Of a stretch of DNA of 64,000 nucleotides, positions 6,959 to 15,792 are shown piece after piece. The DNA is taken from contig DVDT01000004.1 of the NCBI GenBank assembly GCA_015296085.1, positions 124,001 to 188,000 on the forward strand, written 5' to 3'. Each line of letters begins with the position of its first letter. Positions within the stretch are counted from its first letter, which is position 1. The position numbers and the translations under genes are program-made. The DNA comes from Trichormus sp. M33_DOE_039. GTDB lineage: Bacteria; Cyanobacteriota; Cyanobacteriia; Cyanobacteriales; Nostocaceae. The notes under the pieces are model-generated. The model saw only the letters and a list, made by a program, of their open reading frames with translations, searched no databases and was not told the DNA's origin.

Positions 6959-8194
6959 TCAGTTACTATTATTCAACGAATAGGCATCTTTCCCACGACC
7001 TAAAGCGAAACTGAGCGATTGGGAGAGATTTTTGCTGGATCGGGTGAGAAAGATAATTAGCCCTAAGGAGGTTAAGATGGCGGTGTAGCAATACATATTG
7101 TGATAGCCAAATCTTTCTGCTACAAATCCGAGAATGGGGGCAGCGATCGCAATTCCGAAGTCAAAACCAGCGATACACAGGGCGAAAATTCTTCCTCGTT
7201 CGTGTGGTAAAGAACGATCTGCCATCAGTGTAGTAATCATAGACATGACTGTCCCACCACCACACCCTTCAGCTAAGGCAGCCAAAATAAAAGCATAGGT
7301 ACTATTGGCTTGCCACAAGATGAAGCAAGCTAATATATAAGCACTCACTCCAAAGGTAATAAATAAACCACGCCCGAAGCGATCGCTGGCTTTACCTGTG
7401 AAGACTCGGAAAGAAAAACTAGCGATCGCCGCAATTGTAAAAAACAACCCAGCGTTAAAATCTACCTCGGTTGATTTGATAAATAGCGAGACAAATACGT
7501 GTACAGCACCCACAGAGATCCCCACCAGCAACATGACGAAAGCTGGCACTCTCACTCGTGGACTCAGCAAAATTTGCCAAAATTTATCGTTCCTATCAGA
7601 ATTTTGCTGATATATCTGTGCTGGCGGATTAATAACTTTTGTTGCTCCCAAAAGACCCATCAAAGCTAGGGTTGCAGCAAATAGAAACAAGCTGGAGTAA
7701 CCACTTTTAGCTGCTAAATATTCCCCTACAGCCGGCCCAATTGCCAAGCCTAGAGGGGCTGTCAAACTCATATAACTAATGATCTCGCCACGGACAGCAA
7801 CAGGGGATAAATCCGACACTAATGCACTGTAACCAGTAGTGAAAGCAGCAATGCTAATGCCATGAAAAATTCGCACTAGCATCAGCATAGGAATTGATGT
7901 AAACCCTAAATACCCAAAGGGTGCTAAAAAGGCTACCGTTGTGCCAATCAATAACACCAACTTACGACTATATTGATCCGCCAACTTGCCTAACATGGGG
8001 CGAAACAACAACAATCCAATGGCAAAACCACCCATGACAATGCCAATTTCCTGCTTGCTGTTTCCTATACTCTCCATGTAAACAGGTAGCGTGGGCAAAA
8101 ACATAGATGTACTAGACCAGAATAATAAACCTGCCGTAAATAGAATCAGCAGGTTACGTCTGAGGTTTGTGTCAAAAGTATGAAAAGCTTTCAA
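6959..8194 (-). CDS. MFS transporter
   Basis: A 411-residue major facilitator superfamily protein with about 12 hydrophobic segments, the length expected for a drug/metabolite exporter of the inner membrane. The loop 2-3 signature GKLADQYSRKLVL is present at about residues 68-80 (GxLaDrxgrkxxl type), and a second half-signature, GKASDRFGRGLFI, lies in the C-terminal half. PVAVRGEIISYMSLTAPLGLAIGPAVG corresponds to antiporter motif C of proton-driven efflux pumps. The substrate is unknown. It is followed on the same strand by repeats and tRNA-Arg, and its promoter side faces the glycosyltransferase gene 70 bases away. Confidence 0.9.
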   Translation of the reverse strand: MKAFHTFDTNLRRNLLILFTAGLLFWSSTSMFLPTLPVYMESIGNSKQEIGIVMGGFAIGLLLFRPMLGKLADQYSRKLVLLIGTTVAFLAPFGYLGFTSIPMLMLVRIFHGISIAAFTTGYSALVSDLSPVAVRGEIISYMSLTAPLGLAIGPAVGEYLAAKSGYSSLFLFAATLALMGLLGATKVINPPAQIYQQNSDRNDKFWQILLSPRVRVPAFVMLLVGISVGAVHVFVSLFIKSTEVDFNAGLFFTIAAIASFSFRVFTGKASDRFGRGLFITFGVSAYILACFILWQANSTYAFILAALAEGCGGGTVMSMITTLMADRSLPHERGRIFALCIAGFDFGIAIAAPILGFVAERFGYHNMYCYTAILTSLGLIIFLTRSSKNLSQSLSFALGRGKDAYSLNNSN

Positions 8195-8264
8195 GGCGGA
8201 TGCAAATCAATGCTAGGTGTGTGGAAAAATTCAGAAGTCAGAATTCTTCATAGTTATTGTTACG

Positions 8265-9296
8265 TTACTTATCTTTTTTTGCCACAACTTCCCGCACACG
8301 ATAGATTGGTCGTCCTTGGGATTCGTGGTAAGTACGCATCATTAACTCTGCCAACAGCCCAAAGCTAAATAGTTGTACTCCTGTTACTAGCAGTAGTACC
8401 GCCAGAATCAGCAAAGGACGATTGCCAATAATCTCACCGAAAGCTAATTTGATAAAAGTCAAGTAAATTCCTAAACCTGTCCCTAAAATCATAGAAATTA
8501 GCCCCAACAAGCCAAAAACGTGCATGGGACGGGTGAGGAATTTTTTCATAAACAAAATGGTGAGCAAATCCATTAATACCCGGAAAGTCCGCGATAAGCC
8601 ATACTTGCTTTGACCAAAACGCCGGGCGTGATGACGCACAGGCATTTCTGTAATTCTGGCCCCTTCGATGTAAGCTAGTGCAGGTAGAAAGCGGTGTAAT
8701 TCACCATAGAGATTCATATCTGCCACCAGTTCCGCACGATAGGCTTTGAGGGAACAGCCATAATCATGAATATGGACGCTAGTCGTGCGACGAATCAGCC
8801 AGTTAGCAATTTTAGAAGGTAGCAAGCGATTTAATGCCCCATCTTGGCGATTTTGCCGCCAACCACTCACCAAATCGTAACCTTCCTCTAACTTGGCTAA
8901 TAAAATCGGAATATCAGCTGGGTCGTTTTGGAGGTCAGCATCTAAAGTCACGATCGCTTGACCAATCGCATATTTAAATCCCGCCGCCATCGCCGCAGTT
9001 TGTCCATAATTCCGCCGCAGAATCACAGCCTTTAAATCAGGGCGGATTTGCGCTTGTTCTTTGAGAAATTCAGCCGAACCATCACTAGAACCATCATCAA
9101 TACAGATGATTTCATAGCTTAACTGACTAGCGGTGAGAGTAGATGCGATCGCCTCCAGTAATAAAGGCAAACTATCTACCTCATCCCGCACCGGCACAAC
9201 CACTGAGACATCTGGAACAATGGCAGAAATAAAACCATCGTCCTCATTTACCCGTTCTGGAATCAATCCACTCCTCATAAGCAATTCAAAATTCAA
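8265..9296 (-). CDS. Family 2 glycosyltransferase, DPM1/GtrB-like, membrane-anchored
   Basis: A 343-residue protein. The N-terminal GT-A domain begins with VSVVVPVRDEVDSLPLLLEA, has the nucleotide-sugar stretch IICIDDGSSDGS and the metal-binding DADLQNDP. Two C-terminal transmembrane segments (about residues 255-285 and 295-320) match polyprenyl-phosphate glycosyltransferases such as GtrB or dolichol-phosphate mannose synthase. It probably transfers a sugar from a nucleotide donor to undecaprenyl phosphate on the cytoplasmic side. ATG at 9296 was chosen; MRSGLIPERV six codons later is an alternative. A C-rich tandem repeat separates it from the NlpC/P60 gene upstream. Confidence 0.9.
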   Translation of the reverse strand: MNFELLMRSGLIPERVNEDDGFISAIVPDVSVVVPVRDEVDSLPLLLEAIASTLTASQLSYEIICIDDGSSDGSAEFLKEQAQIRPDLKAVILRRNYGQTAAMAAGFKYAIGQAIVTLDADLQNDPADIPILLAKLEEGYDLVSGWRQNRQDGALNRLLPSKIANWLIRRTTSVHIHDYGCSLKAYRAELVADMNLYGELHRFLPALAYIEGARITEMPVRHHARRFGQSKYGLSRTFRVLMDLLTILFMKKFLTRPMHVFGLLGLISMILGTGLGIYLTFIKLAFGEIIGNRPLLILAVLLLVTGVQLFSFGLLAELMMRTYHESQGRPIYRVREVVAKKDK

Positions 9297-9351
9297 AATA
9301 CTCTACGAGAAAGCTTGCGCCTACAAAATTCAAAATTGGGGACTGGGGTTT

Positions 9352-9407
9352 GGATTTTTATCACCCCTACACCCCTAAACCCCTACACCCTTACACCCCT
9401 ACTCTCA
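9352..9407. repeat. Heptamer-like tandem repeat (ACACCCCT type)
   Basis: About seven imperfect tandem units of 7-9 bases resembling CACCCCTA. Similar units recur at 6852-6880, 21807-21830 and, as GGGTGTA, at 56010-56046. Confidence 0.7.
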
Positions 9408-10093
9408 TAACTTCTCACAACCCGGCCAGCCCCTCGTAACTGCTGATAGTATGACTTACTAACTACATCTCCCTGTTCCGAAAGGATGTCAATTCCTATA
9501 CCGTTGCGTCCTTGTTCTTTACCGGAACTATGGATGTATTTACCATCGCCCAAATACAAGCCGACATGGGTGGCTTTGGTGGGTGTGCCGAAAAATACTA
9601 AGTCTCCTGGTATGAGTTCGGCAATAGTTATAGGTTGGGTGAAAGCTTCTTGTTGATAAGCATCTCTCGGCAACCAAATTCCTACGGCAGCAAAGGCAGA
9701 TTGCATTAATCCTGAACAATCATAATTTGGCCCCACTGTGCCACCCCAAAGATAATAATTGGACTGGTGCATGGCTTTTTGGGTAAAAGCAATCACTTCT
9801 GGTAGCAGTTGTTTAATTTCAGCTTCGGAAAGTGACTGAGCCTGATAAAGTACAGTAGCAGGTTGTAATAAACTAACATCACTAAAAGATACCCACCCTG
9901 GATAGTCATCCTCACATAAATACACCTCAACTGCTGTACTTTGCTGATTTGATGTTACCCGTAAATGTCGCTCAGCTGCGGCCTGAGTTGCTAGACGGGT
10001 GCATTCAGGAGAATCATATAAGTTCAAATCGGCTAGACACTTATACTCTTTTGAGGTCAAGTTGAGGATTTGAGATTCCATATTAGAGAGCAT
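9383..10093 (-). CDS. NlpC/P60 cysteine peptidase with N-terminal SH3 domain (cell-wall endopeptidase)
   Basis: About 236 residues from the ATG at 10093 (MLSNMESQ...; ATG at 10081 also possible; the longer frame to 10126 overlaps the divergent gene and is unlikely). The N-terminal bacterial SH3-like domain is followed by an NlpC/P60 domain with catalytic Cys in DCSGLMQSAF and His in THVGLYLGDGKYIHSSG. It strongly resembles the structurally studied cyanobacterial gamma-D-glutamyl-L-diamino acid endopeptidases of Anabaena and Nostoc, which cleave peptidoglycan stem peptides, probably in recycling because no signal peptide is visible. It is divergent from a penicillin-interacting-type serine hydrolase only a few bases away. 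Confidence 0.9.
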   Translation of the reverse strand: MLSNMESQILNLTSKEYKCLADLNLYDSPECTRLATQAAAERHLRVTSNQQSTAVEVYLCEDDYPGWVSFSDVSLLQPATVLYQAQSLSEAEIKQLLPEVIAFTQKAMHQSNYYLWGGTVGPNYDCSGLMQSAFAAVGIWLPRDAYQQEAFTQPITIAELIPGDLVFFGTPTKATHVGLYLGDGKYIHSSGKEQGRNGIGIDILSEQGDVVSKSYYQQLRGAGRVVRSYESRGVRV

Positions 10094-10099
10094 TCTGCA

Positions 10100-11038
10100 A
10101 TGGTTTTTTTTAGCAAAGATGAACAACTAGAAAATCTGGGTAATGGCATTTTAGAGGCTACTTGGTCTGCATTTCCAACGTTAGCCCGTCATCAAATAGC
10201 GTTGACTTGGATTGTTTATGATCCGCCAGTCCCAGTTAATACTGGTGGGGCTTTGACTCCCGATGCTTTTTGGCATCATCCTGTACGCGGTTTTAATTAT
10301 CGTGGTGAAGAACGGATTTATCCGGCGAGTGTAGTTAAGCTGTTTTATTTGGTAGCAGCTAACGAATGGCTAGAAAAAGGAATGACCCAACCCTCTAAGG
10401 AATTGGAGCGGGCTTTGCGCGATATGATTGTTGATTCTAGCAATGATGCTACCAGTTTAGTTGTAGATATTTTGACTGGGACGACATCAGGCCCGGAGTT
10501 ACCACCAGGCCCTTTTGAAACTTGGCAACAGCAACGGAATTTTGTCAATCGTTACTTCCAGTCTTTGGGATGGGAGGAGATGGAAACCATTAACGCTTGT
10601 CAAAAAACTTGGGGTGATGGCCCTTATGGACGAGAGAGGGCATTTTATGGGGAAATGTTTGAAAATCGCAATATGTTGACGACAAATGCGATCGCTCGTT
10701 TGTTACATAGTATTGTGGGGGGCGTGGCGGTTTCGAGTGAGCGATCGCAAAATATGATGGCTTTACTCAAACGCAGCCTCAACCCAGATGACTTACCGAA
10801 AAACGTTGAAGAAGACCAAGTAACAGGTTTTCTCGGTGGCGGACTCCCGCAAAATAGTCAAATCTGGTCAAAAGCCGGTTGGACAAGTCAGGTACGTCAT
10901 GATGCAGCTTATATCGAGTTGTCAGACCAGCGTCCCTATTTATTAATAGTGTTTACCGAAGGCAAAGAACACGCTACGAACCGCGCTATTTTGCCTTTTG
11001 TATCTCAGTCATTCGCCGAAGTTGTGAGTCGTCTTTAA
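10100..11038 (+). CDS. Class A beta-lactamase-like serine hydrolase
   Basis: A 312-residue protein from the ATG at 10100; a TTG at 10070 would run into the divergent gene. The serine beta-lactamase/DD-peptidase fold is shown by PASVVKLFYL (SxxK motif), SSNDATS (SxN-type motif) and KAGWTSQ (KxG motif) in the correct order and spacing. No signal peptide is evident, so it may act in the cytoplasm or be exported by another route. The family includes enzymes that bind beta-lactams and esterases of unknown substrate. Its head-to-head position with an NlpC/P60 endopeptidase suggests a shared peptidoglycan role. It is followed after 21 bases by a nucleoside-type permease. Confidence 0.85.
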   Translation: MVFFSKDEQLENLGNGILEATWSAFPTLARHQIALTWIVYDPPVPVNTGGALTPDAFWHHPVRGFNYRGEERIYPASVVKLFYLVAANEWLEKGMTQPSKELERALRDMIVDSSNDATSLVVDILTGTTSGPELPPGPFETWQQQRNFVNRYFQSLGWEEMETINACQKTWGDGPYGRERAFYGEMFENRNMLTTNAIARLLHSIVGGVAVSSERSQNMMALLKRSLNPDDLPKNVEEDQVTGFLGGGLPQNSQIWSKAGWTSQVRHDAAYIELSDQRPYLLIVFTEGKEHATNRAILPFVSQSFAEVVSRL

Positions 11039-11059
11039 GAATTTCCATGAGGGGTGGTA

Positions 11060-12100
11060 ATGAGTAAAATACACTTGCGACCAATATTATCTCCCCTCTT
11101 CGCGATCGCATCTGCTCTCATCGCTGGTGCTATCCTCATCCTATTAGCTGGGGCAAATCCCATCACAGCATACACAGCTTTATTGCAAGAATCCTGTTTT
11201 ACTTATTTTGGCTTTGGTAATACTCTCACGAAAATGACACCCCTACTATTCACTAGTTTAGGGGTGTTAGTTGCGCTGAAAGCTGGTCAATTTAATATTG
11301 GTGGAGAAGGGCAAATTTATTTAGGTGCATTAGGAAGCACTTTAGTTGGGTTATATGTGCAAGGCATTCCTGGATTTATTCATATTCCCCTAGCCATTTG
11401 CGCCGGTTTTCTCTTGGGTGCGGTTTGGGGTGGAATTCCTGGTTATCTCAAAGCAGTCAGGGGAGTGAATGAAGTCATCACTACGCTGCTATTAAATTAC
11501 ATTGCAGTCAATTTGGTGAGTTACCTCGTACAACATCCCTTAAAAGCACCAGCTGCACCTAGCCCTTATTCCCCATTAATTGCCAAATCTGCCCAATTGC
11601 CGATTATCTTACCCCAGAGTTTAGCCCATGCCGGAATCATCGTAGCTTTGATAGTAGCTGGGATCTTGTGGGTGTTGTTAGTGCGATCGCCTCTAGGATA
11701 CCAAATCGCCGCCGTCGGTTTTAATCCCACTGCTGCCCGTTATGCTCACATTTCTGTAGAACGCACCATTATGTTGGTGATGGCTGTGGCGGGTGGATTA
11801 GCTGGGTTAGCGGGTGCGTCAGAGGTGATGGGGTTGAAGTATCGTTTATTTGAACAAGTTTCCCCTGGTTACGGATTCGATGCTATTGCGATCGCATTTT
11901 TGAGCCGTGGTAGTATTGGCGGTGTCATCTTAACTTCCCTATTCTTCGCCGCTTTGCGTAGTGGTGCAAACGTCATGCAGCGTAGTGCCGGAGTTCCCGT
12001 CACTGTAGTTTACGCCATTCAAGGTTTAACAGTATTATTTATTGCCATCAGCCTCGCCGTTGAAGGAAAAGGGCAGGGGGTAGGGGGAAAAATCTCATGA
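11060..12100 (+). CDS. ABC transporter permease, nucleoside/simple-sugar type (YufP-like)
   Basis: A 346-residue inner-membrane permease of the branched-chain amino acid/ribose superfamily (BPD_transp_2). ATG at 11060 follows a GGGG tract and is preferred to the in-frame GTG at 11054. Eight to ten hydrophobic segments are visible. The stretch LKAGQFNIGGEGQIYLGALG and the loop GFNPTAARYAHISVERTIMLVMAVAGGLAGLAGA are typical of purine-nucleoside uptake permeases of the BmpA/YufNOPQ type. It forms a heterodimer candidate with the next gene, which overlaps its stop by four bases. The ATP-binding and substrate-binding subunits are not in this window. Confidence 0.9.
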   Translation: MSKIHLRPILSPLFAIASALIAGAILILLAGANPITAYTALLQESCFTYFGFGNTLTKMTPLLFTSLGVLVALKAGQFNIGGEGQIYLGALGSTLVGLYVQGIPGFIHIPLAICAGFLLGAVWGGIPGYLKAVRGVNEVITTLLLNYIAVNLVSYLVQHPLKAPAAPSPYSPLIAKSAQLPIILPQSLAHAGIIVALIVAGILWVLLVRSPLGYQIAAVGFNPTAARYAHISVERTIMLVMAVAGGLAGLAGASEVMGLKYRLFEQVSPGYGFDAIAIAFLSRGSIGGVILTSLFFAALRSGANVMQRSAGVPVTVVYAIQGLTVLFIAISLAVEGKGQGVGGKIS

Positions 12101-13026
12101 CTAATGACTACCTCATTGCTAGCTTGCGTTTAGCTGTACCCTTAGCCTTTGCTGCCCTTGGGGGAATGTATTCGGAACGTTCGGGAGTCCTCAATATTGC
12201 CTTGGAAGGGATGTTACTGACTGGTGCTTTTACTAGTGCAGCCGCTACCTTTTACACTGGAAATCCGTGGCTAGGTGTTTTAGTAGCCTTGATTGCTGGC
12301 GGTTTAGTTGGCTTACTCCATGCTTTTTTATGTGTGACTTTATACGTTAATCAGTTAGTTTCAGGATTAGCAATTAATCTAGTCGCTGCGGGATTAACTG
12401 CTTTTTTGGCAAGACTTATATTTAATGGTGCTAGCACGCAAAGATTACCAGGAATTGAGCCGATAGTAATTCCCGGTCTAGCTAATCTCCCCATCATAGG
12501 CGAATTATTTTTCCAGCAAGATATGCTTGTCTATTTATTGTTGGCTTTGGTTGTTGCCAGTTTATATATTTTATTTCACACCAGCTTTGGGCTAACTTTG
12601 CGAGCGGTGGGAGAATATCCTCAAGCGGCAGCTACGGCTGGGGTATCAGTCACCAGGGTGCGATATTTAGCAGTAATGCTGAGTGGGTGTCTAGCTAGTT
12701 TAGGTGGGGCTTATCTAGCTTTGGTGCAAATCAAGTTTTTTACAGAAGGAATGAGTGCGGGTAGAGGATTTATTGCGATCGCTGCTTTAATTTTTGGCAG
12801 ATGGCATCCTGTTGGTATTACCTTGGCTTGTTTGCTGTTTGGGGCAACGGAAGCTTTGCAGTTGCGTATTCAAGCCTTGGGTGCGAATATTCCTTATCAA
12901 TTTTTGGTCATGCTACCATATGCGATCGCTTTGTTCGCACTACTCGGATTAGCGGGTAAATCCAAACCTCCCCAGGGCTTAGGTATTCCTTACACACCGG
13001 AACAAGGTTTGAGGAATAAAGGCTAA
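12097..13026 (+). CDS. ABC transporter permease, nucleoside/simple-sugar type (YufQ-like)
   Basis: A 309-residue permease, partner of the previous one, starting within its stop codon (ATGA overlap), so the two subunits are translationally coupled. The N-terminal PLAFAALGGMYSERSGVLNIALEGMLL signature marks the second permease of the nucleoside uptake system, and LRAVGEYPQAAATAGVSVTRVRYLAVMLSG is the EAA-like coupling loop. It probably forms an inner-membrane channel with the YufP-like subunit. After its stop comes an intergenic stretch of 378 bases with no terminator that I can support. Confidence 0.9.
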   Translation: MTNDYLIASLRLAVPLAFAALGGMYSERSGVLNIALEGMLLTGAFTSAAATFYTGNPWLGVLVALIAGGLVGLLHAFLCVTLYVNQLVSGLAINLVAAGLTAFLARLIFNGASTQRLPGIEPIVIPGLANLPIIGELFFQQDMLVYLLLALVVASLYILFHTSFGLTLRAVGEYPQAAATAGVSVTRVRYLAVMLSGCLASLGGAYLALVQIKFFTEGMSAGRGFIAIAALIFGRWHPVGITLACLLFGATEALQLRIQALGANIPYQFLVMLPYAIALFALLGLAGKSKPPQGLGIPYTPEQGLRNKG

Positions 13027-13404
13027 AGATTAGTATTTGTACTGAAAAATTAACATTCAGTAATTTTTCTAGTCAAACTAGTTTGCCCATTCCCTAGTTG
13101 TTATTGAAGTTATTTTGTAATTTTTTGATGAACTATTATTTACCGAGTCTTTACAAAAGATTTGCCAGTTAGTTTTCTTTTTTAAAATTTTCGTATGCTC
13201 ACTACTAATTGCGGATGAGTTTATATACTTAAGTACAATATAGTAGTATTACTTAATACAAAAAACCGTTAATTAATTGCTGAATAAATGATATTACTTA
13301 GATAATTTTTACCAGGAATTTAAAAATCAACGAAGCAAATTGAAACGAAAGTTGATACCTTGAATACAAGGAGACAATTACTGAAAATCGTTCATCTCAA
13401 ATTC
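13027..13404. other. Intergenic region, AT-rich
   Basis: No convincing gene, repeat or terminator. It probably carries the promoter of the TPR gene. The frame extends upstream to a TTG at 13360, but the ATG at 13405 is the better start. Confidence 0.5.
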
Positions 13405-13875
13405 ATGGATTCTTTATCAATCAGCTCTTTACTTGAAGATTTGAAAAATCCTGATGCTTTAGTCCGGGATCAAGCAACAAAGAAACTTTGGCGGATTTGG
13501 TTTCAGCAGAAGGGAGTTTACGGATTGGAAAAAATCGACCAAAGTCAAAAATTGCTGGATGCTGGGGAAATTACGGAAGCTGAAGCAACTCTAACTGCAC
13601 TCATCAAAGAACAACCTGATTTTGCTGAGGCTTGGAATCGTCGCGCCTTTCTTTACTACAGCATAGGTGATTATCGCAAATCCTTAGCTGACTGTCAGAT
13701 GGTGATTCAAATTAACTCTGTACATTTCGGCGCGTTACATGGCATGGGTTTATGTTATGCCGCTTTAGGACAGTACAGTAAAGCAATCAAGGCTTTTAAA
13801 CGCGCCTTAGAAATTCAGCCTTACTCTTTGGTGAATCAAAAACTGATTTTAGAATGTACACTCAGACTTAGCTAA
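13405..13875 (+). CDS. TPR-repeat protein
   Basis: A 156-residue protein from the ATG at 13405. A helical N-terminus (SSLLEDLKNPDALVRDQATKKLWRIWF, reminiscent of a short HEAT-like lead) is followed by about three tetratricopeptide repeats, with recognisable TPR residues in AEAWNRRAFLYYSIGDYRKSLADCQ and GALHGMGLCYAALGQYSKAIKAFKRALEIQP. TPRs mediate protein-protein contacts; no enzymatic domain is present. The next gene, an ABC-type lipoprotein, starts 66 bases downstream on the same strand and may be cotranscribed. Confidence 0.8.
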   Translation: MDSLSISSLLEDLKNPDALVRDQATKKLWRIWFQQKGVYGLEKIDQSQKLLDAGEITEAEATLTALIKEQPDFAEAWNRRAFLYYSIGDYRKSLADCQMVIQINSVHFGALHGMGLCYAALGQYSKAIKAFKRALEIQPYSLVNQKLILECTLRLS

Positions 13876-13941
13876 AACAGCATAGAGGAGAATACGTAAG
13901 TAGTGTTTCTCCGAAATGCTGAGAGGACATTCTATTTCTCT

Positions 13942-15021
13942 ATGAATTGGTTTTCATCTTCATCAACAGCTATCCCTTGCCTAAATCGCCGTCGATTCAT
14001 TCAGTATGCTTCAATTTTGGTAAGTAGCAGCATCATACCTGCTTGTACCAATCAAAACCAAGCATCTACCTCCAGTTCTGGGTTAGATAAAGTTATTTTC
14101 GGCACAAACTGGTTAGCCCAAGCTGAACACGGGGGATTCTATCAGGCGATCGCTACAGGTATTTACAAAGCACACGGTTTAGATGTCACCATTAAAATGG
14201 GTGGCCCGCAAGTACCAAGCGGTACACAACTGTTGATAGGCGGCGCAGTCGATTTTTTTATGGGTTATGGTGCTGATGCTATTAACGCCGTAGTCCAAGG
14301 AATTCCCAAAATTACCGTAGCAGCCATCTTTCAAAAAGACCCTCAATGTCTGATCGTCCATCCCAATACGGCAAAAACCATTGCCGACCTTAAAGGCAAA
14401 CCTATTTATATTTCTGCGGCTGCTAACATCATCTATTGGCCTGTATTAAAGGTTAAGTACGGTTTTACCGACGCTCAAAAACGACCTTACAACTTTAATC
14501 CTGCCCCGTTTTTAACAGATAAAAACTCCGCGCAGCAAGGTTATATTACCTCTGAACCCTTTGCCATTGAAAAACAAGGTGGGTTTAAGCCAGTAGTATT
14601 TTTATTAGCAGATTATGGTTATTCACCTTATGCGACTACTATTGAAACTAAAAAAGAATTAGTAGAAAAAAATCCCGATTTAGTACAAAGATTTGTTGAT
14701 GCCTCTATCAAAGGTTGGTATAGCTATTTAGAAAATCCCCAACCAGGGAATCAATTAATTAAAAAAGATAACCCGGAAATGACAAACGAGCAACTAGCCT
14801 ATGGTCTGCAAAAGTTTCAAGAATATGGCATCATCGTTTCTGGAACAGATGCAAACCAAGGTATTGGCTCTATGAGTGACGAACGATGGCAATCATTCCT
14901 AGACAGTATGGTAAAAGCCGGAATTTACCAACCTAGCGTTAATTATAGAGATGCTTTTACCTTACAATTTGTGAATAAAGGTTTGAGCTACTATCAGCAA
15001 AAGGGTACAGGGGTTAACTAA
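13942..15021 (+). CDS. ABC transporter substrate-binding lipoprotein, NMT1/THI5-like
   Basis: A 359-residue protein from the ATG at 13942 (the in-frame GTG at 13903 adds an unrelated stretch). The N-terminus has a twin-arginine-like NRRRFIQ followed by a hydrophobic stretch and a lipobox SIIPAC, so it is probably a lipoprotein on the periplasmic face. The body, starting at FGTNWLAQAEHGGFYQAIATGIYKAHGLDVTI, is typical of the NMT1/SsuA-type binding proteins for nitrogen or sulfur compounds and pyrimidine precursors; the ligand cannot be assigned. No cognate permease or ATPase gene is adjacent. A CTGAGA upstream is not accompanied by other TPP-riboswitch elements. Confidence 0.85.
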   Translation: MNWFSSSSTAIPCLNRRRFIQYASILVSSSIIPACTNQNQASTSSSGLDKVIFGTNWLAQAEHGGFYQAIATGIYKAHGLDVTIKMGGPQVPSGTQLLIGGAVDFFMGYGADAINAVVQGIPKITVAAIFQKDPQCLIVHPNTAKTIADLKGKPIYISAAANIIYWPVLKVKYGFTDAQKRPYNFNPAPFLTDKNSAQQGYITSEPFAIEKQGGFKPVVFLLADYGYSPYATTIETKKELVEKNPDLVQRFVDASIKGWYSYLENPQPGNQLIKKDNPEMTNEQLAYGLQKFQEYGIIVSGTDANQGIGSMSDERWQSFLDSMVKAGIYQPSVNYRDAFTLQFVNKGLSYYQQKGTGVN

Positions 15022-15155
15022 TTCAAAATAGCCTACAGCTTCATGCAGCCTTGTGTAGTAAAGGCTTTCACCTACAAAATTCAAAATAAAAAAATTCTAA
15101 ATTTATCTCTCTTTGAGGGTATTTGAAAAGTTGAAAAGTATACTAATGACCCCTA
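15022..15155. other. Intergenic region before the transposase remnant
   Basis: AT-rich, with CTACAAAATTCAAAATA-type short repeats that also occur near 9300 and 38870. No gene seen. Confidence 0.4.
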
Positions 15156-15294
15156 TCCAAACCTCTCCCCGAAACGGCTAAGGTGTACACACAAGTATTA
15201 ACATCTAAACTCATACCATTTCACGAAAAATCTGATACAGATGTAAACCCTGAAAGTTTTGCTGCATCTCAGTTTTTTAATTGCGTTAGCGTAG

Positions 15295-15335
15295 CGGGAC
15301 GTTCGCGCAGCGTCTCGAAGAGAAGTCCATTGCGA
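15295..15335. repeat. Dispersed repeat with GACG/CGTC-type palindromic core
   Basis: A short GC-rich block of the GGGACGTTCGCGCAGCGTCTCGAAG type. Related pieces occur near 35090 and 38830, and inside the M16 peptidase gene at about 57570-57680. Confidence 0.5.
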
Positions 15336-15357
15336 ATTGAATTTAATCAGGGTGCTA

Positions 15358-15792
15358 ATGACGACGAGCTTAATTACAGAACTCAAAAAAGTACCAGATT
15401 TTCGGACTCAACAAGGACAAAGGTATCCCCTGTGGCTGGTGTTGTTGTTTGTCAGTAGAGGATATCGAAGTTTAGGAGATTTTGTCAAACGTCATAAAAA
15501 CTGTCTAGCAGAAGTACTGTCGATACCTTTATCAAGAGTTCCCTCATATTCAACGATTCGACGTGTGATGATGCGGGTAAATTTTGAGGTATTGACACAG
15601 ATATTTAACAATTGGGCAAATCAATACGTACAACTAGACGAATCGGAATGGTTAGCAATAGATGGAAAAAGTATCAAATCGACAGTGACAGATTATAGCC
15701 AAGCTTACCAATCATTTATCAGTCTAGTGTCGTTGTTTAGTAGTAAAAAAGGACTGACCGTTGGGTTGCAACCAATGAATAATAAGCAATGA
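15358..15792 (+). pseudogene. Truncated ISAs1-family transposase
   Basis: 144 residues from the ATG at 15358. The N-terminal part (DFRTQQGQRYPLWLVLL, HKNCLAEVL, RVPSYSTIRRVMMRV) and the first catalytic-Asp motif LAIDGKSIKST match the ISAs1/H-repeat transposase family, whose full length is about 350-380 residues. After LVSLFSSKKGLTVG the frame ends at TGA 15790-15792. The following bases in frame read EVWRVVF and then another stop, which loosely resembles the next family block, so the C-terminal two thirds are missing. It is non-functional as it stands. Confidence 0.8.

Noticed and set aside
13900-13945. Possible TPP riboswitch upstream of the NMT1-type lipoprotein gene (TGCTGAGA motif)
   Set aside because: Only the CTGAGA piece is present. 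The second conserved stretch (CCTGAT-type) and the pairing stems are missing within 100 bases.
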